Shown: one piece after another, positions 34,156-42,586 of the stretch
Numbering within the stretch: position 1 is the stretch's first letter
Layout: the number at the start of each line of letters is the position of its first letter
Assembly (NCBI GenBank): GCA_937924855.1
Contig: CALEYQ010000019.1
Location: 1-64,000, forward strand
Length of the DNA stretch: 64,000 bases
Direction: 5' to 3'
DNA from: an uncultured Bacteroidota bacterium
Lineage (GTDB): Bacteria; Bacteroidota; Bacteroidia; JADZBD01
Notes under the pieces: generated by a model
Databases searched by the model: none
What the model was told of the DNA's origin: nothing
What the model saw: the letters and a program-made list of their open reading frames with translations, nothing else
Made by a program: the position numbers and the translations under genes

Positions 34156-34189
34156 TTGTCCGATAACAGCACAGGGTTTCTTTTCGTGT

Positions 34190-34837
34190 ATGCGTAGTGT
34201 TTTTATTCTTCTTATCGGGTTCTTTCCTTTTGCTCTGTTCTCCGGCACCCCTGGTTTACTTACGGATTATGCCGTACCCGCTTCTTTTTCGAAAGGAAAG
34301 GGCAAAGGTCTTCTGAGAAATGCTTTTTTAAAAGGGCAGATTTCCATTCATGCCGGGGCCGGTTTTATTAATCTCCAGTACCCGGGTCACAATGACTACC
34401 TCCAATACGGCAAGGTTTCAAGTGAATATAATCTTCCCATCAACGCCAGGGTTGAGTATGGAATTACTTCTTCCCTTAGTGCCGGTGCTTTTGTTAATAT
34501 GTACAAAGCCCGAACGGATATTCGCGACCGTACCGCCTCCTTCAATGTGAACGGATTTGAATACAAATCAACTACCATTGCTCTTACGGCGGCCTACCAT
34601 GTTTACATGGGTAAGAATCTTGTTTGGTTCGATCCCTATGTAAACGGAATGATCGGTCTGGAAAGCCTCAAAGCCAGTCCTTTTGGGACCGCTAATTATT
34701 TTGAGCCCCAGGAGGGAGGAATGGCATATTCCTTTGGTTTCGGTGCCAATTTTTATCTGTTCCAACCCCTCGCTATTTATGCCGAGGCCGGATATGGAAT
34801 AAACATTTTCAACACAGGAATTACCTTACGGTTTTAA
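34190..34837 (+). CDS. Small outer-membrane beta-barrel protein
   Basis: 215 residues from ATG 34190, where a signal peptide begins (MRSVFILLIGFFPFALFSG). The longer frame from 34091 overlaps the previous gene and has no signal. The mature protein has alternating beta strands (GQISIHAGAGFINLQYPG, NARVEYGITSSLSAGAFVNM, TTIALTAAYHVYMGKNLVWF, YSFGFGANFYLFQPLAIYAE) and ends GINIFNTGITLRF with a terminal Phe. It is a porin-family/OMP_b-brl protein. It is likely co-transcribed with the Omp28-like gene (gap 34 bp) and, 22 bp downstream, with purD. Confidence 0.8.
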   Translation: MRSVFILLIGFFPFALFSGTPGLLTDYAVPASFSKGKGKGLLRNAFLKGQISIHAGAGFINLQYPGHNDYLQYGKVSSEYNLPINARVEYGITSSLSAGAFVNMYKARTDIRDRTASFNVNGFEYKSTTIALTAAYHVYMGKNLVWFDPYVNGMIGLESLKASPFGTANYFEPQEGGMAYSFGFGANFYLFQPLAIYAEAGYGINIFNTGITLRF

Positions 34838-34859
34838 TCCGTTTCTTTGCAGGAAAAAA

Positions 34860-36131
34860 ATGAATGTCCTGCTATTGGGCTCCGGCGGCCGGGAACACGC
34901 ATTGGCCTGGAAAATATCCCAAAGTCCGAAATTAAGGAAGCTCTTTATTGCGCCGGGAAACCCGGGAATGTCTGCTTTGGGAACCCTTGTGAACCTGAAG
35001 CCCGGAGATTTCGAGGGTGTGAAAAATCTGATTTTATCTCAACAAATAGATTTGCTAGTGGTAGGCCCTGAAGATCCTCTCGTTATGGGCATCAGGGATT
35101 TTCTTGAGGCCGACAAAAATTTGAAATCGCTCAAAATTATTGGCCCGGGGAAATCCGGTGCCCGACTGGAAGGATCGAAAGATTTTTCCAAGGAGTTTAT
35201 GTTTCGTCATAGCATTCCCACCGCCCGGTACAAAACTTTCACAAAAGATAATATTTCCGAAGGCAAAGCATTTTTAAAATCACTTTCTCCTCCCTACGTG
35301 TTAAAGGCAGATGGTCTTGCAGCCGGAAAAGGAGTTTTAATTTTAAATGAAATTTCTGATGCCGAAAAAGAGCTTGAATCCATGATTATGGATGCGAAAT
35401 TCGGATCCGCTTCGGCAAGGGTAGTTATTGAAGAATTTCTGGATGGGATAGAAGTTTCCTGTTTTGTTTTAACCGATGGCAAAGATTATGAACTTCTTCC
35501 TGAAGCCAAAGATTATAAAAGAATAGGAGAGGGGAATACCGGTCCGAACAAGGCTGGAATAGTATCCTTATCTCCTGTGCCTTTCGCCCGGGGGGAATTT
35601 ATGGAAAAGGTTCTTACCCGTATTATTGAGCCCACCATCAGGGGACTGCAAGAGGAAGAAATTCCCTACATGGGTTTTATTTTTTTCGGACTCATTAATG
35701 TGGGTGGCGAGCCCTTTGTAATCGAGTATAATTGCCGGATGGGCGATCCTGAAACCGAGGTGGTAATGCCCCGCATAAAATCAGATATTCTCGATTTATT
35801 TGATGCCTGTGCTTCCGGTAAACTAAATAATTTTAATCTTGAAATTGAAGAAAGGACCTGTGCTACCGTAATGTTGGTTTCGGGAGGATACCCGGGCGAT
35901 TATGCCAAGGGATTTTCCATTTCAGGTCTTGAAAATGTGAAAGATTCCCTGGTTTTTCATGCAGGAACCGCGCAACAGAATGGCAATCTTGTTACTTCAG
36001 GAGGTAGGGTATTGGCCATAAGTTCCTACGGAAATAAAATCGAGGAGGCAGTGACCCTAAGCATGGAGAATGCCCGAAAAATAAACTGGGAAGGAAAATA
36101 TTTTAGGAAAGATATTGGAAAAGACCTGTAG
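34860..36131 (+). CDS. purD: Phosphoribosylamine-glycine ligase PurD
   Basis: 423 residues, ATP-grasp enzyme of purine synthesis step 2 (PRA + glycine to GAR). N-terminus MNVLLLGSGGREHALAWKIS; DLLVVGPEDPLVMGIRDFLE; YVLKADGLAAGKGVLI and VVIEEFLDGIEVSCFVLTDG in the ATP-grasp core; DYKRIGEGNTGPNKAGI; FVIEYNCRMGDPETEVVMPR. Normal length. Its product feeds purT (found at 11436). Confidence 0.97.
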   Translation: MNVLLLGSGGREHALAWKISQSPKLRKLFIAPGNPGMSALGTLVNLKPGDFEGVKNLILSQQIDLLVVGPEDPLVMGIRDFLEADKNLKSLKIIGPGKSGARLEGSKDFSKEFMFRHSIPTARYKTFTKDNISEGKAFLKSLSPPYVLKADGLAAGKGVLILNEISDAEKELESMIMDAKFGSASARVVIEEFLDGIEVSCFVLTDGKDYELLPEAKDYKRIGEGNTGPNKAGIVSLSPVPFARGEFMEKVLTRIIEPTIRGLQEEEIPYMGFIFFGLINVGGEPFVIEYNCRMGDPETEVVMPRIKSDILDLFDACASGKLNNFNLEIEERTCATVMLVSGGYPGDYAKGFSISGLENVKDSLVFHAGTAQQNGNLVTSGGRVLAISSYGNKIEEAVTLSMENARKINWEGKYFRKDIGKDL

Positions 36132-36136
36132 CCGGA

Positions 36137-36316
36137 TTATTTGTATCCCCCGGTTTCTTCGGCCTCGCGGTTAAATTTTGCCTGCATGTTCATCCAAATC
36201 AAAAAGGCAATCCCACCGATGGCCATGAAAATAAAATTGGGAAGCATATTTAATTTTTCGATGATTTTAAATGACCACATGAAACAGTCGCCGATGCAAA
36301 GCCAAAATTCAGTCAT
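36137..36316 (-). CDS. Small single-pass membrane protein (59 residues)
   Basis: ATG 36316, stop 36137. The sequence opens MTEFWLCIGDCFMWSFKIIE, has one hydrophobic helix (NFIFMAIGGIAFLIWM) and ends with a charged tail (KFNREAEETGGYK). It lies between purD (convergent, 5-bp gap) and the divergent DUF6427-like gene. A similar small protein (DUF6341 type) sits between purD and DUF6427 in Flavobacteriales as I recall, so the location supports a real gene. Function unknown. A 70-codon plus-strand frame overlapping it lacks comparable features. Confidence 0.65.
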   Translation of the reverse strand: MTEFWLCIGDCFMWSFKIIEKLNMLPNFIFMAIGGIAFLIWMNMQAKFNREAEETGGYK

Positions 36317-36376
36317 AAAATTTCTTTTTTATTTTAGCAAAAGTAAAAAATAACCCCGAATCTCCAAGGCCCTAAA

Positions 36377-37372
36377 ATGGTGGTATCATTCTTCAGGAAA
36401 AGCAGAAGCGCCGCCATTTTGGCCATCCCGGTCCTGGCATTAGGACTATCCCTTTTTCACTCATTTTTCTCCCCTGAGCCATCCCCTTCACTGTATATGC
36501 CTCTTTATGAGCCAGTTGCAGACTTGCTATTGGGTTTCCGCCTTGTCTCAATTTTGGTTAATGCCGGGCTTATTACCGCGGGAGCCTTTCTTTTGAACCG
36601 GATTTGCACCAAAATGGAAATCCTGAATACCACTTCCTACATGCCCGGATTGGTGTATGTTTTATTTATGGGCTCCTCGGTCAGGATTTCAGGAACCCAC
36701 CCCCTGCTTTTCACCAATGTTTTTATTCTGCTGGTGCTAATGAAAATGTTCCAAACCCACCGAAAAGAAACCGCGTTCGGCGAATTATTCGATTCGGGAA
36801 CCCTTTTGGGAATTTCAGTGCTCTTTTTCTTCCCCTCTTTTGTTTTTATTCCCCTGGTTTGGATTTGCCTTACCATAATCCGGCCTTTTATCTGGCGCGA
36901 GTGGATAATAGGATTTCTGGGCTTCCTGATCCCGTTCATTTTCGTTGCCGCCTACTTTTTTTTAAGGGATGGTCTGGAATCGGTATTCCGGGATAAAATA
37001 ATTTCCCCCTTTTCCGAAATAACAGTTTCTTTTGATATTCAGGGGCCTTCCTGGTTATTGGCCGGCCTGGTTTTGTTCATTGTGCTTGTTTCCCTTCCGG
37101 GAGCATTTCGGGGTAAGGCCATTATTACCCTTCGTGCCAAAAATCACTTTCTTATTTTGCTTTGGTTTTTAATCCTGGGTTTGGTGGGAACCACCATTAG
37201 TCCGTATAGTTCTGAAATTATATACCTTTTTTGCGGGATTCCCCTTTCCGTTTTTATTGCTAATTTTTTCCTTTCGGTAAAAAGGATTTTTCTGGCCGAA
37301 TTTCTGGCCTTTTCCTGGATGGTGTTCATTCTTTTAAATCAATTCCTTTGGGAGAACTTTCAGGGCTTTTGA
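36377..37372 (+). CDS. DUF6427-like multi-pass membrane protein
   Basis: 331 residues, mostly hydrophobic, with about nine to ten predicted helices (AAILAIPVLALGLSLFHSFF, LVSILVNAGLITAGAFLLNR, LFTNVFILLVLMKMF, LLGISVLFFFPSFVFIPLVW, WIIGFLGFLIPFIFVAAYFF, SWLLAGLVLFIVLVSLPGAF, HFLILLWFLILGLVGTTISP). The basic N-terminus VVSFFRKSRS and the purD neighbourhood fit the Bacteroidota DUF6427 family. No function is known to me. It precedes purQ by 28 bp. Confidence 0.7.
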   Translation: MVVSFFRKSRSAAILAIPVLALGLSLFHSFFSPEPSPSLYMPLYEPVADLLLGFRLVSILVNAGLITAGAFLLNRICTKMEILNTTSYMPGLVYVLFMGSSVRISGTHPLLFTNVFILLVLMKMFQTHRKETAFGELFDSGTLLGISVLFFFPSFVFIPLVWICLTIIRPFIWREWIIGFLGFLIPFIFVAAYFFLRDGLESVFRDKIISPFSEITVSFDIQGPSWLLAGLVLFIVLVSLPGAFRGKAIITLRAKNHFLILLWFLILGLVGTTISPYSSEIIYLFCGIPLSVFIANFFLSVKRIFLAEFLAFSWMVFILLNQFLWENFQGF

Positions 37373-37400
37373 TTTATCCTTAAATTTGTAAAAAAAAGGA

Positions 37401-38099
37401 ATGAAGTTCGGCGTTGTTGTTTTCCCCGGTTCCAATTGTGATGAGGATATGTTTTATGTCCTCAGCAATATCCTGAAACAGGAAACTGTTTACCTGTGGC
37501 ATAAAGATCACGACCTGAAAAACTGTGATTTTATTATTCTCCCGGGTGGTTTTTCCTACGGAGATTATTTAAGGTCAGGTGCCATTGCCCGCTTTTCACC
37601 CCTGATGCAGGAAATAGTGGAATTTGCCGCAAAGGGCGGTTTCGTTTTCGGTGTTTGTAACGGGTTTCAGGTTTTGTGTGAGGCAGGTCTTGTCCCCGGT
37701 GCTCTTATGCATAATACCGAACGAAAGTTCCTTTGTAAGAATGTTTTCATTACTCCGGTCAGTAAAACCGCTCTTATTACTTCGGAAATTCCTTCCGGCA
37801 AGGCACTTAAGATTCCGATTGCTCACGGAGAAGGAAATTACTACGCCGATGAAAAAACCCTGAAGGAGCTTGAAGCCAACGATCAGATTTTATTTAAATA
37901 TTGCGATTCCAACGGAGCCATTACTCCTGAGTCTAATCCCAATGGATCATTGGCAAATATTGCCGGTGTTTGTAATCGCGGAAAAAATGTGTTTGGCATG
38001 ATGCCTCACCCCGAAAGGGCAGCGGATGTTAATCTGGGTAATACCGATGGGCTTTTCCTGTTTAATTCTCTCCTTTCCCTGGTGGAAGGGAAAGTTTAG
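37401..38099 (+). CDS. purQ: Phosphoribosylformylglycinamidine synthase subunit PurQ
   Basis: 232 residues, class I glutamine amidotransferase giving ammonia for FGAM synthesis (purine step 4). N-terminus KFGVVVFPGSNCDEDMFYVL; oxyanion region FIILPGGFSYGDYLRSGAIA; nucleophile Cys in FVFGVCNGFQVLCEAGL; catalytic His-Glu in FGMMPHPERAAD. Separate from PurL, as in Gram-positives and many Bacteroidota; PurL and PurS are not in the window. A TAAATTTG -7 element (37381-37388) lies 12 bases before the ATG. It overlaps the convergent yitT-like gene by 4 bp. Confidence 0.97.
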   Translation: MKFGVVVFPGSNCDEDMFYVLSNILKQETVYLWHKDHDLKNCDFIILPGGFSYGDYLRSGAIARFSPLMQEIVEFAAKGGFVFGVCNGFQVLCEAGLVPGALMHNTERKFLCKNVFITPVSKTALITSEIPSGKALKIPIAHGEGNYYADEKTLKELEANDQILFKYCDSNGAITPESNPNGSLANIAGVCNRGKNVFGMMPHPERAADVNLGNTDGLFLFNSLLSLVEGKV

Positions 38100-39070
38100 T
38101 GTTTTAGGGGCCTTTTTTTGATCATTCCTCCCCGGGTATCCTTTATCGAGTGCATTACCAAAAATGCATTGGGGTCAATTTTCTCCACTTCCGATTGGAG
38201 TTTTCCGATTTCAAGACGGGTTATAACGGTAAAAACAATATCCACATCGCCCCGGTTTTCTCCTCTTTTTCCGTACCCTCTTTTTCCGGTGTAAACGGTT
38301 ACCCCTCGACCCATTTTCTCAATGATCATAATCCGGATTTCTTCGCTGTGTGATGAAACAATGGTTACTCCGGTATATTCCTCAACTCCTTCTATGACAA
38401 AGTCAACGGTTCTCGAAGCAGCCAGGTAGGTAAGAATACTGTAAAGGGCAGCCTCCATAGTCAGCAGGTAGGCGGCTACGGAGAAAATCATGATGTTGAA
38501 TAACAATATTACATCGCCGATGGTAAGACCGGTATTCCGGCTAATGGTTATGGCCAGAATTTCCGTTCCGTCGAGAACGGCTCCGCCCCGGATAGCCATG
38601 CCTATTCCCCCGCCCAGAAAAAATCCGCCAAAGGCAGCGGTTAATAGCTTGTCGGTGGTGATAACCGGAAAATCCATCAGCGCAACTACTATGGCAAGAC
38701 CGGAAATGGCAAAAATACTTTTGAAGGCAAGTCCTTTATTTATCTGCCGGTAGCCCAGGTATAAAAAGGGCAGGTTTATCAGCACGATGAAAACCGATAA
38801 GGAAACACCGGTTACATGCGAGGAAAGCATGGAAATACCCGTAACCCCACCATCAATAAAGCCATTGGGCAACAAAAAACTTTTCAGGCCAACGGCAGCG
38901 GAAAATATACCAATGGTTATAAGAAATATGCTTTTTATCAGGTGGCTCAGGGTAATCCGGAATAAATACAATTCCTTAGCCACCCGGTAACTCGAGGGAA
39001 TCCGCTCGCCCAACATGATAAACCTTCGTCGGATAAATTCTTCCAGTATTTTATTTACCCGTAGTTTCAT
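38096..39070 (-). CDS. YitT-family membrane protein (DUF2179 C-terminal domain)
   Basis: 324 residues. Several membrane helices (IKSIFLITIGIFSAAVGLKS, FLLPNGFIDGGVTGISML, LSVFIVLINLPFLYLGY, AISGLAIVVALMDFPVI, LTAAFGGFFLGGGIGMAIRG) carry the family's GGAVLDGTEILAI motif. A soluble DUF2179 domain follows (GVTIVSSHSEEIRIMIIEKM, GRGVTVYTGKRGYG, VITRLEIGKLQSEVEKIDPN, AFLVMHSIKDTRGG). YitT proteins are thought to be transporters, with no proven substrate. It overlaps nadD by 4 bp (ATGA) and lies downstream of it. Confidence 0.92.
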   Translation of the reverse strand: MKLRVNKILEEFIRRRFIMLGERIPSSYRVAKELYLFRITLSHLIKSIFLITIGIFSAAVGLKSFLLPNGFIDGGVTGISMLSSHVTGVSLSVFIVLINLPFLYLGYRQINKGLAFKSIFAISGLAIVVALMDFPVITTDKLLTAAFGGFFLGGGIGMAIRGGAVLDGTEILAITISRNTGLTIGDVILLFNIMIFSVAAYLLTMEAALYSILTYLAASRTVDFVIEGVEEYTGVTIVSSHSEEIRIMIIEKMGRGVTVYTGKRGYGKRGENRGDVDIVFTVITRLEIGKLQSEVEKIDPNAFLVMHSIKDTRGGMIKKRPLKH

Positions 39071-39660
39071 TTTCCGCTTTGCTTTTGTCGGTAATAATGC
39101 ATGGCATCAATGTAATCCCACACCCCCGGAGGCAAAAAGAATTTCATGTTTTTTCCGGCCGCAATTCCCTCCCTGATCTGTGTGGAACTGATTTCAATTT
39201 GCGGTGCGGGAACCAATTCCACCGAAGGGTGATTCCGGTATTTTTCGGGTAGTGGACCCCTGGGGTAAATTAATAACCGGTAGCGCTCCAGAATTATTTC
39301 GTGATTTTTCCACTTGTGAAAATGCTCCAGGTTGTCGCTTCCCAGGATTAATTCGAATTTTTTGCCGGGGAATTTCTCCTGTAAGTAAATCAGGGTATCG
39401 ATGGTATAGCTGGGCTTGGGGAGCTCAAATTCAATGTCGGAGACCTTTATTTTTGAATAGCCTTCCACGGCTATTCTGGCCAGGTGAAGCCGGTCGCGAC
39501 TTTTTAAAAGCATTTTTTCTTCCTTGTGGGGATTTAGGGGAGAAACCACCAGTAGCAGCTCATCCAGACGGGTAAACTCCGCCATATAATTGGCTATTAC
39601 CAAATGGCCTACATGGATGGGGTTGAAGGTTCCAAAGAAAAGGCCGCAGGTATCGGACAT
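39067..39660 (-). CDS. nadD: Nicotinate-nucleotide adenylyltransferase
   Basis: 197 residues from ATG 39660 (MSDTCGLFFGTFNPIHVGHL). A longer frame from 39780 adds 40 residues antisense to the [2Fe-2S] gene and is rejected. It adenylylates NaMN to deamido-NAD. Motifs: GTFNPIHVGH (nucleotidyltransferase HxGH), LLLVVSPLNPHKEEKMLLKS, LILGSDNLEHFHKWK, RYRLLIYPRG, and the C-terminal ISSTQIREGIAAGKN. It is divergent from the [2Fe-2S] gene across 42 bp and co-transcribed with the yitT-like gene. Confidence 0.96.
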   Translation of the reverse strand: MSDTCGLFFGTFNPIHVGHLVIANYMAEFTRLDELLLVVSPLNPHKEEKMLLKSRDRLHLARIAVEGYSKIKVSDIEFELPKPSYTIDTLIYLQEKFPGKKFELILGSDNLEHFHKWKNHEIILERYRLLIYPRGPLPEKYRNHPSVELVPAPQIEISSTQIREGIAAGKNMKFFLPPGVWDYIDAMHYYRQKQSGK

Positions 39661-39702
39661 ATTTTCAAATTTATGGATAATATTGCCGGAAAAGGAAATT
39701 TT

Positions 39703-40011
39703 ATGCTTTATGAAAAACATATTTTCGTTTGTGTGAACCAGCGACCCGAAGGCGCCCGAATCTGCTGTGGAGAGGAACATGGTTTAAAGCTGGTTCAGGC
39801 CTTTAAGGAGGAGATTTTAAAGCGGGGGCTGAAGGTTAAGGTACGGGCCCAGAAAACGGGATGCTTTGATATTTGTGAAACCGGCCCGAATGTGATGGTT
39901 TATCCCGAAGGGATTGTTTACGGAAAGGTGATGGTTTCAGATGTGCCCGAGATTATGGAAAATCATATTGTAGGAGGAAAGCCGGTTGACCGCCTCCGCA
40001 TTAATTTTTAG
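39703..40011 (+). CDS. Thioredoxin-like [2Fe-2S] ferredoxin
   Basis: 102 residues from ATG 39703; a longer frame from 39604 overlaps nadD and is rejected. The fold is the thioredoxin-like ferredoxin type: MLYEKHIFVCVNQRPEGARICC, with cysteines in CVNQR and ICC, then VRAQKTGCFDICETGPNVMVYPEG with the second C-x3-C pair. These cysteines would hold a [2Fe-2S] cluster. The partner is unknown. The next gene begins 2 bp downstream. Confidence 0.88.
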   Translation: MLYEKHIFVCVNQRPEGARICCGEEHGLKLVQAFKEEILKRGLKVKVRAQKTGCFDICETGPNVMVYPEGIVYGKVMVSDVPEIMENHIVGGKPVDRLRINF

Positions 40012-40013
40012 CA

Positions 40014-40385
40014 TTGAACGAAATATCACAATACCTGGAAAGCCTTTCTCCTGCCCTTTCCATGCTTTCCCGATTGTGGGAACCGGCTTTTAAACAACTG
40101 GAGAAGGACCTTTCCCTTGCCGGATTTAATGATGGCATTTCTGCTCCGCCTCCTGCAGGTTTTAACCAAGGAGCTGAATTCGTTTCAGGTGTATTGAAAA
40201 AACTCCACCAAAACTCCAGCTTTAATCCGGATAGTTTTTTTTACCTGGTGGATCTTCCTCCGAAACTGGTTTCCCGGTTGTCTGCATTGTCAGGAGATGC
40301 GTATTACGAATGGGCCGGAAAGGCTGTTTTTGCCCGTGAATTGCAAAAGGTGTTTTTCCGCCTGAGTTTTTCAGGTAAGGATTAG
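40014..40385 (+). CDS. Hypothetical protein, 123 residues
   Basis: I do not recognise this protein. It starts at TTG 40014, two bases after the ferredoxin stop; the next ATG is about 16 codons in. It is amphipathic and cytoplasmic-looking with no signal, cysteines or catalytic motif. Segments such as LSMLSRLWEPAFKQLEKDLS, FVSGVLKKLHQNSSFNPDSF and FYLVDLPPKLVSRLSAL suggest a helical fold. The tight spacing supports translation coupled to the ferredoxin. Its 3' end overlaps the convergent lipoprotein gene by 4 bp. Confidence 0.55.
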   Translation: MNEISQYLESLSPALSMLSRLWEPAFKQLEKDLSLAGFNDGISAPPPAGFNQGAEFVSGVLKKLHQNSSFNPDSFFYLVDLPPKLVSRLSALSGDAYYEWAGKAVFARELQKVFFRLSFSGKD

Positions 40386-40912
40386 TATCCGGAAAACCCG
40401 GGGAATATTTTCCCGAACAAATCCTTCGATGCGCTTGAATCTTCTGCGGCAAAACCTCCCAACAGTTGAAAAAAGTAATGCTCACTTTCAAGGGCATAAA
40501 ATTCATACGAAAGGTCCTGACTTCCGTTTTTTCCCCGAAGCGAACACCGGAAGCCGGATGCTTTTTGGGCATTTACAGGTTCGGGTTTGCTTACCGAACA
40601 GCCGGGAAATTTTGATTCCAGGTTTTTTACCGCTTCTTCAAAATACCCGGAAATATTATACGATAGCTCATAAGCAGTCAGCGAGTCTTTTGATTCTCCG
40701 ATGATGAGAAAAAACCGGTTTCGAAGCGTGTCTTCGTAATGGATCAATGAACCGGGGTGAGGGTCGACGGCCGGAATAAAATTATCGGGAAGCGAAATTT
40801 CGAATTTCCCCGGCATAGCCACTGTACGGTATTTAATTTCTTCCGTACAGGATAAGAAAACAGAAAACAGAAAAAAAATACAGCAAAAAGCCGGAAAGGG
40901 TTTTTTATTCAA
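40382..40912 (-). CDS. Hypothetical lipoprotein
   Basis: 176 residues if started at TTG 40912, overlapping the previous stop by 8 bp. This start gives a clean lipoprotein signal (KKPFPAFCCIFFLFSVFLSC). A longer ATG start at 40960 would put about 17 extra residues before it. The mature part (YRTVAMPGKFEISLPDNF, YEDTLRNRFFLIIGESKD, YNISGYFEEAVKNLESKF, YEFYALESEHYFFQLLGGFA) has the look of a small periplasmic PsbP/DUF1795-like fold, which is speculation. It is in tandem with another lipoprotein and downstream of hppD. Confidence 0.65.
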   Translation of the reverse strand: MNKKPFPAFCCIFFLFSVFLSCTEEIKYRTVAMPGKFEISLPDNFIPAVDPHPGSLIHYEDTLRNRFFLIIGESKDSLTAYELSYNISGYFEEAVKNLESKFPGCSVSKPEPVNAQKASGFRCSLRGKNGSQDLSYEFYALESEHYFFQLLGGFAAEDSSASKDLFGKIFPGFSGY

Positions 40913-41408
40913 CGATTTTATCCGGGTTAAAAGTAAAATTATGTTTTTTGGAAAAGGCATCCTGGGCCCGGTCGAATGCTTCCGTAGCCTCAATCAGTTT
41001 CCGGTTGGCTTCATTTATGGCATCGTCGTATTTTTCCTGATCGTCCTCCTCGGTATCTTCATCGGGCTTGCAAAGGAGCTCTACCACAGTCCGGTATTCG
41101 TTATCTACAATGGATTTGTAATTCTCCAGAAGTTTCACCGCTGCCTGGTAGAGGGATTCATCTCCATGAAATCCGCCCAGTTTTTTTGTGCCTTCCAGAC
41201 TACGCATAACCTGATGCATTAAACTGTCGAGGCCTTGTCGCATTTCTTCCGGTCCTCCATCGAGACTTTCCATAAAACGGTCTTCCATGGAAATTACACG
41301 GTTTTGAAAAACAACAATGGAATCATTGTACTTAACGGCTTCTTCCGGACCTGGACCGCAGCCCAAGAGGAACAACAAAGCCAGGGGAATTACTTTTACT
41401 ATACGCAT
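40905..41408 (-). CDS. Lipoprotein resembling the LIC11966 surface-protein family
   Basis: 167 residues. Lipobox LLFLLGCG, cleavage near residue 17. The mature part is almost all helix: KYNDSIVVFQNRVISMEDRF, GLDSLMHQVMRSLEGTKKLG, LYQAAVKLLENYKSIVDNEY, EAFDRAQDAFSKKHNFTFN. The pattern (short ND.IV..Q start, paired helices, final F.K.HN) matches Bacteroidota proteins I recall as LIC11966 family. Function unknown. It begins 9 bp after hppD. Confidence 0.6.
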   Translation of the reverse strand: MRIVKVIPLALLFLLGCGPGPEEAVKYNDSIVVFQNRVISMEDRFMESLDGGPEEMRQGLDSLMHQVMRSLEGTKKLGGFHGDESLYQAAVKLLENYKSIVDNEYRTVVELLCKPDEDTEEDDQEKYDDAINEANRKLIEATEAFDRAQDAFSKKHNFTFNPDKIVE

Positions 41409-41417
41409 GGTTATGGT

Positions 41418-42578
41418 TTAAAGGGTACCCCTCAGGGCTTGTTCCCGTTCTATACTTTCAAATAAAGCTTTAAAGTTTCCCGCGCCAAATCCTTTGGCTC
41501 CCATCCTCTGAATAATTTCATAGAAAAGGGTAGGGCGGTCTTCTACGGGTTTGGTAAAAATCTGGAGGAGGTATCCCTCTTCATCGGCATCCACAAGAAT
41601 GCCCAGCTTTTCCAGTACGGAAATATCTTCTTTCATGATTTCCATGTGCTTGCCTAGGCGATTGGGAACATCGGTATAATAGGCATGAGGAGGAGCCGTG
41701 AGAAATTCCACGCCCCTTTCCCGGAGTGCCTTTACAGTTGAAATTATATCATCGGTTGCCACAGCAATGTGTTGCACGCCCGAACCCTCATAAAAATCAA
41801 GATATTCCTCAATCTGTGATTTTTTCTTCCCTTCGGCAGGTTCGTTTATCGGAAATTTTATCCGCCCGTTTCCGTTCGACATCACTTTCGACATCAACGC
41901 GGAATATTCAGTGTGAATTTGCTTGTCATCGAAAGAAAGAAAATTTACAAATCCCATCACATCCTCGTACCATTTCACCCAGGTGTTCATTTCGCCCCAG
42001 CCTACATTTCCAACCATATGATCAATAAATTTCAATCCGGTAGAAGAGGGGTTGTAATCCGATTTCCATTCCCTAAAGCCGGGAAGAAACAGTCCTTTAT
42101 AATTTTTCCGCTCCACAAAAATATGAACGGTATCGCCATAGGTGTGAATACCGCTTCGAATTACGGAGCCGTGTTCGTCTTTTTCTTCCGTAGGCTTCAT
42201 AAAAGGTTTCGCCCCTCTTTTGGTGGTTTCTTCAAACGACTTTGTGGCATCATCCACCCAAAGGGCAATAACCTTTACCCCGTCGCCATGTTTTTTGAGA
42301 TGTTCATTAATGGGAGAGGTGCTGGTAAGGGGAGTGGTAAGAACCAGTCGTATTTTATTTTGAGCCAGCACATAGGAAGCCCTGTCGCGAACACCTGTTT
42401 CAAGTCCGCAATAGGCCAGCGACTGAAAGCCAAAGGCTGTTTTATAATAATGCGCGGCCTGCTTGGCATTGCCCACATAAAATTCAACATAATCGGTTCC
42501 CAGCAAGGGGAGAAAATCCTGAGCTCCTTCAAAAATTTTATCGAGCCCGTATTCTACATTTTTAATCTGTTTGCTCAT
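41418..42578 (-). CDS. hppD: 4-hydroxyphenylpyruvate dioxygenase
   Basis: 386 residues, vicinal-oxygen-chelate fold. It converts 4-hydroxyphenylpyruvate to homogentisate, the substrate of the upstream hmgA product. Iron ligands are visible: His in KFIDHMVGNVGWGEM, His in GSGVQHIAVATDD, Glu in RPTLFYEIIQRMGAKGFGAG. The C-terminal GAGNFKALFESIEREQ is diagnostic for HPPD. Full length. It starts 8 bp after the hmgA stop, so the two form a tyrosine-degradation operon. Confidence 0.97.
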   Translation of the reverse strand: MSKQIKNVEYGLDKIFEGAQDFLPLLGTDYVEFYVGNAKQAAHYYKTAFGFQSLAYCGLETGVRDRASYVLAQNKIRLVLTTPLTSTSPINEHLKKHGDGVKVIALWVDDATKSFEETTKRGAKPFMKPTEEKDEHGSVIRSGIHTYGDTVHIFVERKNYKGLFLPGFREWKSDYNPSSTGLKFIDHMVGNVGWGEMNTWVKWYEDVMGFVNFLSFDDKQIHTEYSALMSKVMSNGNGRIKFPINEPAEGKKKSQIEEYLDFYEGSGVQHIAVATDDIISTVKALRERGVEFLTAPPHAYYTDVPNRLGKHMEIMKEDISVLEKLGILVDADEEGYLLQIFTKPVEDRPTLFYEIIQRMGAKGFGAGNFKALFESIEREQALRGTL

Positions 42579-42586
42579 AGCTGTTT

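Noticed and set aside
36141..36353. 70-codon plus-strand frame after purD
   Set aside because: It overlaps the better supported 59-residue minus-strand membrane protein and has no signal or conserved features.
39661..39780. 40-residue N-terminal extension of nadD
   Set aside because: It is antisense to the [2Fe-2S] gene; the enzyme begins at CGLFFGTFNPIHVGH.
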